20,189 nucleotides of DNA from Eubacterium sp. Lineage in GTDB: Bacteria; Bacillota; Clostridia; Lachnospirales; Lachnospiraceae. Positions within the stretch are counted from its first letter, which is position 1. Each line of letters starts with the position of its first letter. A program made the position numbers and the translations under genes. The stretch is taken from contig JALFIK010000022.1 in the NCBI GenBank assembly GCA_022776205.1, positions 1 to 20,189 of the forward strand, in the 5' to 3' direction. Shown one piece after another: positions 7,570-13,201 of the stretch. The notes beneath the pieces are model-generated. The model was not told where the DNA came from. It was given only the letters and a program-made list of their open reading frames with translations, and made no database searches.

Positions 7570-8214
7570 ATGAGATTAAGAAATGTAAAAGGATCAAGAG
7601 AACAGATCGCAGCCAGCGAATATGCAATAAAAGAAGCAGAGAAAATAAAAGGACACTGGGCAGAATATCTAAAAGACAACAAACCGCTACAGCTGGAAAT
7701 TGGTATGGGAAAAGGCCGTTTCCTCATGGAGCTGGCAGAAAAAAATCCGGATATTCACTACATTGGCATTGAAAAATACTCCAGTGTTCTTGTCCGTGCA
7801 TTAGAAAAAATGGAAGAAAATCCTCTGGAAAACCTTCATTTTATCCGGATGGATGCGGAGGAGATTGTTAATATTTTCGAAAAAGGAGAGGTAGATCAGA
7901 TTTATCTGAATTTTTCGGATCCCTGGCCAAAAGAACGCCATGCAAAACGAAGACTGACATCCCGCCAGTTTCTTAACCGTTATCAGAATATATTAAAAGA
8001 AAGGGGCCGGGTAATCTTTAAGACAGACAACCGCGAACTCTTTGATTTCTCCCTGGAAGAAATTAAAGAAGCAGGATGGACGTTGGAAAAATGCACCTTT
8101 GATCTTCACCATAGCGAGTATGTGGAAGGAAATATTATGACAGAATATGAAGCAAAATTTGTTGCACAGGGTAAGCCGATCTGCATGCTTCAAATCTTTT
8201 TGGACTGTGATTAA
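7570..8214 (+). CDS. trmB: tRNA (guanine-N7-)-methyltransferase
   Basis: A 214-residue SAM-dependent methyltransferase that makes m7G46 in the variable loop of tRNAs. The SAM-binding motif EIGMGKGRF (about residues 41-49) follows a short N-terminal arm. The TrmB signature SDPWPKERHAKRRLTSRQFL is complete, as is the downstream FKTDN strand. The length is typical of Firmicutes TrmB. A purine-rich AAGGAAGAGGAG region supplies the ribosome site. There is no terminator after it: the next structure is the hairpin over the ribosome site of the 42-codon ORF, so that ORF may be read through from trmB. A tRNA-Lys gene follows within 300 bases. Confidence 0.96.
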   Translation: MRLRNVKGSREQIAASEYAIKEAEKIKGHWAEYLKDNKPLQLEIGMGKGRFLMELAEKNPDIHYIGIEKYSSVLVRALEKMEENPLENLHFIRMDAEEIVNIFEKGEVDQIYLNFSDPWPKERHAKRRLTSRQFLNRYQNILKERGRVIFKTDNRELFDFSLEEIKEAGWTLEKCTFDLHHSEYVEGNIMTEYEAKFVAQGKPICMLQIFLDCD

Positions 8215-8228
8215 AAGTAGCAGTTCAT

Positions 8229-8257
8229 CCCTTCTGGCATAAAATAAACCAGGAGGG
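8229..8257 (+). promoter_or_regulatory. Hairpin that hides the ribosome site of the 42-codon ORF
   Basis: CCCTTCTGG (8229-8237) pairs with CCAGGAGGG (8249-8257) with one wobble and an 11-base A-rich loop. The right arm contains the whole AGGAGGG Shine-Dalgarno of the ORF starting at 8265. No T-run follows (gggaaaaaac), so it is not a terminator. Confidence 0.55.
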
Positions 8258-8264
8258 AAAAAAC

Positions 8265-8393
8265 ATGATATTTGGAAAGAGACTGCGATGGCAAATCCAG
8301 CGCAAAAGTTTCTGTAACAGAGGAATATGGAAAAAAATCCACGACGTCTGCCGGAATTTATCGGAAGTCAGTCAGATATTAAACGGAAAATAA
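8265..8393 (+). CDS. Small basic protein, 42 residues, unknown
   Basis: The ATG at 8265 opens a 42-codon frame ending in TAA at 8393, with a near-perfect AGGAGGG eight bases upstream. The product begins MIFGKRLRWQIQRKSF and ends LSEVSQILNGK. It is strongly basic in its first two thirds (Lys/Arg-rich, two Trp, two Cys) with no membrane segment or signal peptide. I do not recognise it. The strong ribosome site argues for translation; its size and lack of a recognised relative argue for caution. It could instead be a leader peptide or decay remnant. Confidence 0.45.
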   Translation: MIFGKRLRWQIQRKSFCNRGIWKKIHDVCRNLSEVSQILNGK

Positions 8394-8432
8394 ATTGTAC
8401 TGAAAAAAATACAAAAGATAGAAAAATAATAC

Positions 8433-8461
8433 TTGCATTTTATTTGAGCCTGTTATATAAT
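8433..8461 (+). promoter_or_regulatory. Promoter of the tRNA-Lys gene
   Basis: TTGCAT (8433-8438), 17-base spacer and a consensus TATAAT (8456-8461), 43 bases before the tRNA. Confidence 0.85.
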
Positions 8462-8504
8462 AAATTTCGTCGTCGAGAAATGACAAGGGAAAAAGAATAA
8501 ATAT

Positions 8505-8577
8505 GCGCTTTTAGCTCAGTTGGTAGAGCAGCGGACTCTTAATCCGCGTGTCCAGGGTTCGAGCCCCTGAAGGCGCA
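8505..8577 (+). tRNA. tRNA-Lys (anticodon CTT)
   Basis: A full cloverleaf can be drawn. The acceptor arm pairs GCGCTTT with AAGGCGC plus discriminator A, and the D-arm is AGCTCAGTTGGTAGAGC. The anticodon stem GCGGA/TCCGC holds loop CTCTTAA (anticodon CTT), and the T-arm CAGGG/CCCTG holds TTCGAGC. The 3' CCA is not encoded (CTA follows the discriminator). It reads AAG codons. Its last 13 bases plus the downstream terminator are duplicated in the repeats that follow. Confidence 0.97.
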
Positions 8578-8624
8578 CTACAAAGCATCGTTTTTGGGAA
8601 ATCCCGGGGATGGTGCTTTTTTTG
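8565..8624 (+). repeat. tRNA-Lys 3' tail plus terminator, original copy
   Basis: This 60-base segment, from inside the T-arm through the U-run, is identical to 8725-8784 (offset 160). A third, shortened copy (20 bases) is at 9015-9034. The original is taken to be this one because it completes the tRNA. Confidence 0.95.
8582..8623 (+). terminator. Terminator of tRNA-Lys
   Basis: AAAGCATC (8582-8589) pairs with GGTGCTTT (8612-8619), with an inner GGGA/TCCC stem, then a run of seven T (8617-8623). Confidence 0.85.
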
Positions 8625-8629
8625 CGGGA

Positions 8630-8748
8630 TAAGAGGCTCGAACCCATCGGGTTCGTCTCGCCTGCCGGCTCGGTCGTTGCTTCAGCGCCCGATGGGCGCA
8701 GAGTGGTCCACTGGACCACCGCAACCCTGAAGGCGCACTACAAAGCAT
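8630..8748 (+). repeat. Hairpin-rich repeat element, copy A
   Basis: This 119-base stretch is repeated at 8916-9034 with a single difference (T8728 against A9014). It is about two thirds G+C by hand count, well above its surroundings. It contains perfect hairpins CGAACCC-ATC-GGGTTCG (8639-8655), GCGCCC-GAT-GGGCGC (8685-8699) and GTGGTCCA-C-TGGACCAC (8703-8719). The last two are enclosed by GTTGC/GCAAC (8676-8680 with 8721-8725). Its last 21-24 bases are the tRNA-Lys tail. Open frames through it are repeat-borne and probably not genes. I do not recognise it as a named element. Confidence 0.9.
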
Positions 8749-8784
8749 CGTTTTTGGGAAATCCCGGGGATGGTGCTTTTTTTG
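8725..8784 (+). repeat. tRNA-Lys 3' tail plus terminator, second copy
   Basis: Perfect 60-base duplicate of 8565-8624. It lacks the rest of the tRNA, so it encodes no functional tRNA. It carries a second copy of the terminator (8742-8783). Confidence 0.95.
8742..8783 (+). terminator. Duplicated copy of the tRNA-Lys terminator
   Basis: Same hairpin and seven-T run as at 8582-8623, carried within the duplicated tail. Confidence 0.8.
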
Positions 8785-8836
8785 ATTCATAGGAAACAAT
8801 TTCCTATGAATCAAAAAACCCTCCGGGGGAAGCACA
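8778..8836 (+). repeat. Post-terminator hairpin repeat, copy 1
   Basis: GATTCATAGGAAA (8784-8796) and TTTCCTATGAATC (8800-8812) are perfect complements around CAA. The flanking T and A runs extend the stem to 19 bp (8778-8796 with 8800-8818). It is followed by AAACCCTCCG (8816-8825) and AAGCACA (8830-8836). A related copy follows another terminator at 16613-16664. Confidence 0.75.
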
Positions 8837-8915
8837 CTCGCGCGAAAGGGAAAGTGTCGCAGGAGCGACCGCGCTCGGTGCAGGAATTCCGCAAGCGGAA
8901 TTCTAAGAAATGTGT
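8837..8915. other. Palindrome-rich spacer between repeat copies
   Basis: No gene is seen. The stretch holds short complementary arms: ACACT (8834-8838) with AGTGT (8853-8857), GTCGC with GCGAC around AGGA, and GAATTCCGC (8884-8892) with GCGGAATTC (8895-8903). It is G+C-rich like the flanking elements and may belong to the same composite insertion. Confidence 0.6.
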
Positions 8916-9034
8916 TAAGAGGCTCGAACCCATCGGGTTCGTCTCGCCTGCCGGCTCGGTCGTTGCTTCAGCGCCCGATGGGCGCAGAGTGGTCCACTGG
9001 ACCACCGCAACCCAGAAGGCGCACTACAAAGCAT
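8916..9034 (+). repeat. Hairpin-rich repeat element, copy B
   Basis: Matches copy A at 118 of 119 positions (offset 286). It ends with the third, shortened tRNA-Lys tail (9015-9034, 20 bases); the terminator part is absent here and unrelated sequence begins at 9035. Confidence 0.9.
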
Positions 9035-9075
9035 AAAAAGAGGGGAAATCACGAACCGCAGGGATAGCCAGCTGT

Positions 9076-9154
9076 GCAGAACCCAAATTCCGGAGTAATC
9101 CTTACGAAGCCCGCAAAGAGGGCGAGAGAGATTACGGAGGAACTTGGGTTCTGC
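9076..9154 (+). other. Long imperfect hairpin upstream of the TPI promoter
   Basis: GCAGAACCCAA (9076-9086) pairs with TTGGGTTCTGC (9144-9154), TTCC (9088-9091) with GGAA (9139-9142), GTAATC (9095-9100) with GATTAC (9130-9135), and GCCC (9109-9112) with GGGC (9120-9123). The 79-base foldback has symmetrical internal loops and no U-run. It may be a structured RNA, the remnant of an inverted repeat element, or the outer end of the repeat cluster. Confidence 0.55.
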
Positions 9155-9160
9155 CTCCCA

Positions 9161-9189
9161 TTGACAATCCCTCCCTCTAACGCTATTAT
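9161..9189 (+). promoter_or_regulatory. Promoter of the TPI-like gene
   Basis: TTGACA (9161-9166, perfect -35), 17-base pyrimidine-rich spacer, TATTAT (9184-9189). Confidence 0.85.
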
Positions 9190-9192
9190 TAA

Positions 9193-9227
9193 CCTGTAAA
9201 AAATGCGTTTAGAAATTATTTTACAGG
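9193..9227 (+). promoter_or_regulatory. 5'-terminal stem-loop in the TPI mRNA
   Basis: CCTGTAAAA (9193-9201) is the exact complement of TTTTACAGG (9219-9227) with a 17-base loop. The predicted transcript start (about 9196) lies at the base of the stem and the right arm runs into the GGAAAGGG ribosome site, so it may affect stability or translation. Confidence 0.5.
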
Positions 9228-9241
9228 AAAGGGTAAAGAGG

Positions 9242-10018
9242 ATGAAGAAAAAATTTTATTTTGGGACAAATACCAAAATGTATAAGACCATTCAGAATAC
9301 GGTAGATTTTATTTTAAGACTGCAGGAACTGACATCAGATATCAGCCGGGATGAGATTGAATTATTTGTCATTCCTTCTTTTACTACACAAAAAGATGCC
9401 AATCAGGTAAAAAAACCGGAATTGATGAAAGTGGGTGCCCAAAATATGGGCTGGGAAGAAGAAGGACAGTTTACCGGAGAGATTTCCCCGATCATGCTGC
9501 AGGAATGTGGAACGGATCTGGTGATGATCGGCCATTCGGAAAGAAGGCATGTTCTGGGTGAGAGTGATGAGGAAGAGAATAAAAAAGTACTCTGCGCTCT
9601 GAATCATGATTTTACTACTTTGTTATGCGTGGGTGAGACAGGAGAAGAAAAAGAGTACGGAATTTCTGAAGAAGTAATTCGGATTCAGCTGAAAAAAGGA
9701 CTTTACGGTGTGACCAGAGAGCAGACAGAAAAGCTTTGGATTGCATACGAACCGGTCTGGGCAATCGGTGTAAACGGGAAACCGGCCTCCAAGGAATACG
9801 CAGAGGAAATCCATAGAGTGATGCGTGAGACACTGATTGAGTTATTTGGAGAAACAGCAGGAAATCGGATTCCTCTTTTGTATGGCGGAAGTGTGAATCC
9901 GGGGAATGCGGTCGGGCTTAGCCGGATGGAACATATAGATGGGCTGTTTATCGGAAGAGCTGCATGGGATGCCGATAATTTCAATGAGATTATCCGTTCT
10001 GTACTGGAAAAAAGATAA
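9242..10018 (+). CDS. Triose-phosphate isomerase family protein, divergent (EryH-like)
   Basis: A 258-residue TIM-barrel isomerase. The standard enzyme interconverts dihydroxyacetone phosphate and glyceraldehyde 3-phosphate. The catalytic residues are all present: Asn10 and Lys12 in GTNTKMY, His98 in GHSERR, Glu170 in YEPVWAIG, and the phosphate-binding GGSVN (216-220) and GLFIGRAAWDA. GTNTKMY replaces the usual GNWKMN, and blocks such as VGAQNM-x-WEEEGQFTGEISP recall, from memory, the TpiA2/EryH branch that isomerises L-erythrulose 1-phosphate. The start at 9242 is chosen over 9203: the earlier ATG sits in a hairpin loop about seven bases from the predicted transcript start with no ribosome site, while GGAAAGGG lies eight bases before 9242. 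It is monocistronic or read into the downstream kinase operon. Confidence 0.88.
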   Translation: MKKKFYFGTNTKMYKTIQNTVDFILRLQELTSDISRDEIELFVIPSFTTQKDANQVKKPELMKVGAQNMGWEEEGQFTGEISPIMLQECGTDLVMIGHSERRHVLGESDEEENKKVLCALNHDFTTLLCVGETGEEKEYGISEEVIRIQLKKGLYGVTREQTEKLWIAYEPVWAIGVNGKPASKEYAEEIHRVMRETLIELFGETAGNRIPLLYGGSVNPGNAVGLSRMEHIDGLFIGRAAWDADNFNEIIRSVLEKR

Positions 10019-10039
10019 AAAAAATTTTTGGATTTTTAC

Positions 10040-10068
10040 TTGCAAAAAGATGCAAAACGTGATAAAAT
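10040..10068 (+). promoter_or_regulatory. Promoter of the glycerol-type operon
   Basis: TTGCAA (10040-10045), 17-base spacer, TAAAAT (10063-10068). The leader to the kinase start is about 155 bases and contains two structured elements. Confidence 0.75.
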
Positions 10069-10081
10069 TTTCTTATCATTA

Positions 10082-10118
10082 AGATATCACTTGAGAATTA
10101 CCTGAAGCTTAAGTATCT
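10082..10118 (+). promoter_or_regulatory. First stem-loop of the kinase operon leader
   Basis: AGAT (10082-10085) and ACTTGAG (10089-10095) pair with CTTAAGT (10108-10114) and ATCT (10115-10118), with a 3-base bulge. It lies near the 5' end of the predicted leader and may take part in antitermination. Confidence 0.45.
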
Positions 10119-10155
10119 GTTACAACAAAATAAGGTATTTGTGGGTTGAGTATGT

Positions 10156-10208
10156 GTCCTGCCAATGGAATCATCACAAGAGATGGTTTGATTGCGCAGG
10201 ACTTTTTT
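10156..10208 (+). terminator. Leader terminator ahead of the kinase, likely GlpP target
   Basis: GTCCTGC (10156-10162) pairs with GCAGGAC (10196-10202), with inner CAAT/ATTG and AATCA/TGGTT pairing, followed by six T. It lies between the promoter and the kinase ribosome site, so it must be read through for expression. A GlpP antiterminator gene lies downstream, and GlpP is known in B. subtilis to permit read-through of leader terminators in response to glycerol 3-phosphate. The link here is inferred. Confidence 0.75.
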
Positions 10209-10230
10209 ATTAAAAAAAGGAGGTAGCAAA

Positions 10231-11718
10231 ATGGCAAAGTATATCTTAGTAATGGATCAGGGTACAACAGGTTCCAGAGGTGTCGTTTACGATGAGAAGG
10301 GGAAGAAGATTGCTTATGACTATGAGGAATATGAGCAGTACTACCCGCAGTCCGGCTGGTGGGAGCAGAGTGGAAAAGCTTTGTGGAATGTGACACTGCG
10401 CACTGCGCAGAATGCGATCCAGAAGGCAGGGCTAAAAGGGACCGATATCGCCTGCCTGGGTATTACCAATCAGAGAGAGACGACAACAATCTGGGACAAA
10501 GTTTCCGGGGAACCGATTTATAATACGATTGTCTGGGGATGCCGGAGAGGCGCTAAAATCTGCCAGAATATGATCGATCAGGGTTACAATGATCTGGTGA
10601 ATGAAAAAACCGGTCTTATTATCGATCCGACTTACTCTGCTTCGAAAATTCGCTGGATTCTTGATAATGTACCGGGTGCACAGAAGAGAGCAGAAGATGG
10701 AGAATTATATTTTGGTAATGTGGACAGCTGGCTGATCTACAAACTTACCAAAGGAAGAGTTCATGCGGAAGATTATTCGAATGCCGCAAGAACCATGCTG
10801 TTTAATGCCCATGAGTTAAAGTGGGATGATGAACTGTTAAAGATTTTTAACGTTCCGAAGTGCATGCTTCCGGAAGTAAAACCATCTGTTGGTATTTTCG
10901 GATATACAGATCCGGAATTTTTCGGAGCAGAGATTCCGATTACCGGAGTTGCCGGTGACCAGTCCGCTGCCTTATTCGGACAGGCCTGCTTTGATGAGGG
11001 AGATGCAAAAAATACATATGGAACCAGTGCTGTGCCGCTGATGTATACAGGGGATACCGCACCAAAGACAGAAAAGGGTCTCCTGACCGTTGCCTGGGGT
11101 AAAGATGGAAAAGTAAAATATTCCATGGGAGCAAGTATTTTGATTGCAGGACAGGTAATCAAATGGATTCGTGACCAGATGAATTTTATTGATGCTGCAG
11201 CCCAGTCCGAAGAAATGTCTTTAAGTATTCCGGATAATGGCGGGGTATATTTTGTACCGGCTTTTACAGGACTTGGCGCTCCGCACTGGGATCCGAAAGC
11301 CAGAGGTATGCTGATTGGAATTACTGCTGCAACAACAAAGGAGCAGATTACAAGAGCAGCAGTGGAATCTATGGCTTACCAGACAAGAGATCTTCTTGAG
11401 GAGATGGAGAAGAATTCAGGAATTAAACTGAAAGAACTGAAAGTGGACGGTGGAGCTGCCAAGAATGATTTCTTATTACAGTTCCAGGCAGATATCTTAA
11501 ACTGCAAGGTTGTCCGTCCGAAAGATACAGAAACAACAGCACTTGGTGCATGCTATCTTGCCGGTCTGGGTGCGGGAATCTTCAAAGACGAAGAAGAAAT
11601 TAAAGGTCTGTGGGAAGCGGACAGAGTTTTTGAACCACAGATGGATGACGAAACACGGGAAAGATTATATTCCCAGTGGTGTAAAGCTGTGGAAAAATCC
11701 AAGGGCTGGCTTGATTAG
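10231..11718 (+). CDS. glpK: Glycerol kinase family (FGGY) kinase with altered pocket
   Basis: A 495-residue FGGY kinase, closely similar over its length to GlpK, which makes sn-glycerol 3-phosphate from glycerol and ATP. The N-terminal phosphate-1 motif DQGTTGSRG (9-17) is intact. So are the substrate-binding Arg82-Glu83 in QRETT, Trp102, the catalytic Asp243-Gln244 in GVAGDQ, and the late DGGAAKNDF block. Two aromatic glycerol contacts of E. coli GlpK are changed: the Tyr135 position is Thr134 (DPTYS for DPYFS), and the Phe270 position is Val268 (GTSAVPLM for GTGCFMLM). The true start is the ATG at 10231 with AAAGGAGG seven bases before it; an upstream TTG lies inside the leader terminator. 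First gene of the operon with the FAD dehydrogenase cassette and glpP. Glycerol kinase is the default call, but another polyol is possible. Confidence 0.85.
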   Translation: MAKYILVMDQGTTGSRGVVYDEKGKKIAYDYEEYEQYYPQSGWWEQSGKALWNVTLRTAQNAIQKAGLKGTDIACLGITNQRETTTIWDKVSGEPIYNTIVWGCRRGAKICQNMIDQGYNDLVNEKTGLIIDPTYSASKIRWILDNVPGAQKRAEDGELYFGNVDSWLIYKLTKGRVHAEDYSNAARTMLFNAHELKWDDELLKIFNVPKCMLPEVKPSVGIFGYTDPEFFGAEIPITGVAGDQSAALFGQACFDEGDAKNTYGTSAVPLMYTGDTAPKTEKGLLTVAWGKDGKVKYSMGASILIAGQVIKWIRDQMNFIDAAAQSEEMSLSIPDNGGVYFVPAFTGLGAPHWDPKARGMLIGITAATTKEQITRAAVESMAYQTRDLLEEMEKNSGIKLKELKVDGGAAKNDFLLQFQADILNCKVVRPKDTETTALGACYLAGLGAGIFKDEEEIKGLWEADRVFEPQMDDETRERLYSQWCKAVEKSKGWLD

Positions 11719-11751
11719 ACATTAGACAGAAACAGAAAGGGGAATACGGTT

Positions 11752-13191
11752 GTGAAATACGATGTTGTCATCATAGGTGGAGGAATTACAGGAACTGCAA
11801 TTGCTCACGAGCTGGCGAAATATCAATTAAAAACAATATTACTGGAAAGTGGTTCGGATGTGGCTGCAAGGGCATCAAAACAAAATGGTGCGGTCATTCA
11901 TCCGGGATACGATCCGCATCCGGGAACAATGAAGGCGAAATTAAATCCTCCGGGAGCAAGAATGTATCCGAAACTTGCGAAGGAACTGGGATTTAAGATC
12001 AGACAGACAGGTACTTTAGTTGTTGCTTATTCAGACAGGGATTTAAAGAAGGTTGATGAACTATTAAATAATGCAAAAGTTAACGGTGTTCTCGGTGTGG
12101 AAAAACTGAATCAGGAGCAGCTTCGAAACAGGGAGCCTCAGATTAACCCGGAGGCTCTCGGAGCACTTCTTGCCAATTCCACAACAATGGTTGATTCTTT
12201 TGAAGTATGTATTGCTTTTATGGAAAATGCCATGGAAAATGGAGTGGAAATTGGATTAAGCCAGCAGGTTCGCGCAATTGAGAAACGTGGAGAGGAAGAT
12301 TTTGTCGTTCGCACTCAGGATCATGAGTATGAGACAAGATTTATTGTAAATGCAGCCGGTATTCATGCAGATGATGTGGCAGCCATGGCAGGAATTCATG
12401 AATATAAAATGCAGGGACGTCATGGGAATTTATGTGTTTTAGATAAAGTACTTCCGATTCATACTGTCATGTTCCCTTGTCCGGGACCGGACACAAAAGG
12501 AATTGCCCTTATTCCTACCGTATCAGGAAACTTCCTGATCGGCTCGACGGCCACCATGAGGGAAGATAAATATGATTCTACCAACGATGCACATGGTATT
12601 GAAGAACTGATTGCCGGGGCAAAGAAATTGCTACCTGATTTTGACCCGGGATGCGTAATCCGTGAATTTGCCGGTCAGCGTCCGGTGTGTCTTGACAATG
12701 ATAATGACTTCTATATTAAAGAGTCTTACACAGTGAAAGGCTTTATCCATGCGGCTGGTATTCAGTCGCCGGGAATTGCTTCCGCACCGGCTGTGGCAGA
12801 ATATGTGAGAGACCTGCTGGCAAATGCAGGTCTTGAGCTTAAAGAGAAAACGGATTACAATCCATATCGCCAGCCAATCCCGGATTTCAGCACATTAAGC
12901 CTGGAAGAAAAAGATGAGCTGATTAAAAAAGATCCGGCATGGGGCAGAATTGTCTGCCGTTGCGAGACCGTGCCGGAAGGAGAAATTATTGCAGCGATTC
13001 ATCAGACCCTTGGTGCGAGAACCGTAGAAGGGGTAAAGCGGAGAACCAGAGCCGGAATGGGAAGATGCCAGAGTGGATTTTGTCAGTTCCGTGTGATGCA
13101 TATCCTTGCACAGGAACTTGGAATTCCGGAGGAAGATGTTCGCTTTGAAGAAAATGAAGCACAGGTTTTATATGGCAAATTGAAGGGATGA
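11752..13191 (+). CDS. FAD-dependent glycerol-3-phosphate dehydrogenase-like protein (GlpA/LhgO type) with [2Fe-2S] tail
   Basis: A 479-residue oxidoreductase of the DAO family with a C-terminal BFD-like iron-sulfur domain. The FAD-binding turn GGGITGTAIA lies at residues 9-18, and the C-terminal FAD contact region is near HAAGIQSPGIASAPA. Cys402, Cys404, Cys439 and Cys444 (CRC and GRCQSGFC) form the CxC...C-x4-C pattern of a [2Fe-2S] cluster. Its likely reaction is oxidation of the kinase product, such as sn-glycerol 3-phosphate to dihydroxyacetone phosphate, with electrons passed through the cluster to the next gene product. It starts at a GTG with AAAGGGGA upstream, 33 bases after the kinase stop, and ends ten bases before the next start. 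No membrane segment is seen, unlike GlpD systems that feed quinones. Confidence 0.88.
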   Translation: MKYDVVIIGGGITGTAIAHELAKYQLKTILLESGSDVAARASKQNGAVIHPGYDPHPGTMKAKLNPPGARMYPKLAKELGFKIRQTGTLVVAYSDRDLKKVDELLNNAKVNGVLGVEKLNQEQLRNREPQINPEALGALLANSTTMVDSFEVCIAFMENAMENGVEIGLSQQVRAIEKRGEEDFVVRTQDHEYETRFIVNAAGIHADDVAAMAGIHEYKMQGRHGNLCVLDKVLPIHTVMFPCPGPDTKGIALIPTVSGNFLIGSTATMREDKYDSTNDAHGIEELIAGAKKLLPDFDPGCVIREFAGQRPVCLDNDNDFYIKESYTVKGFIHAAGIQSPGIASAPAVAEYVRDLLANAGLELKEKTDYNPYRQPIPDFSTLSLEEKDELIKKDPAWGRIVCRCETVPEGEIIAAIHQTLGARTVEGVKRRTRAGMGRCQSGFCQFRVMHILAQELGIPEEDVRFEENEAQVLYGKLKG

Positions 13192-13201
13192 GGTGAGCGG
13201 A

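Noticed and set aside
8630..9034. CRISPR-like direct repeats
   Set aside because: Only two copies of 119 bases, with unequal spacers made of tRNA tail and hairpins, and no cas genes.
8516..9036. Several open frames of 60-88 codons on both strands across the tRNA-Lys repeats
   Set aside because: They run through the tRNA, terminators and hairpins, share the same repeat-derived peptide, and have no ribosome sites. They are by-products of the repeat.
10050..10066. CcpA (cre) site at the kinase promoter
   Set aside because: ATGCAAAACGTGATAAAA has one extra base between TG and CG compared with the cre consensus, and lacks the right half.
10192..10230. TTG start for the kinase giving 13 more residues
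   Set aside because: It lies in the terminator stem. AAAGGAGG before the ATG at 10231 and alignment to GlpK favour the later start.
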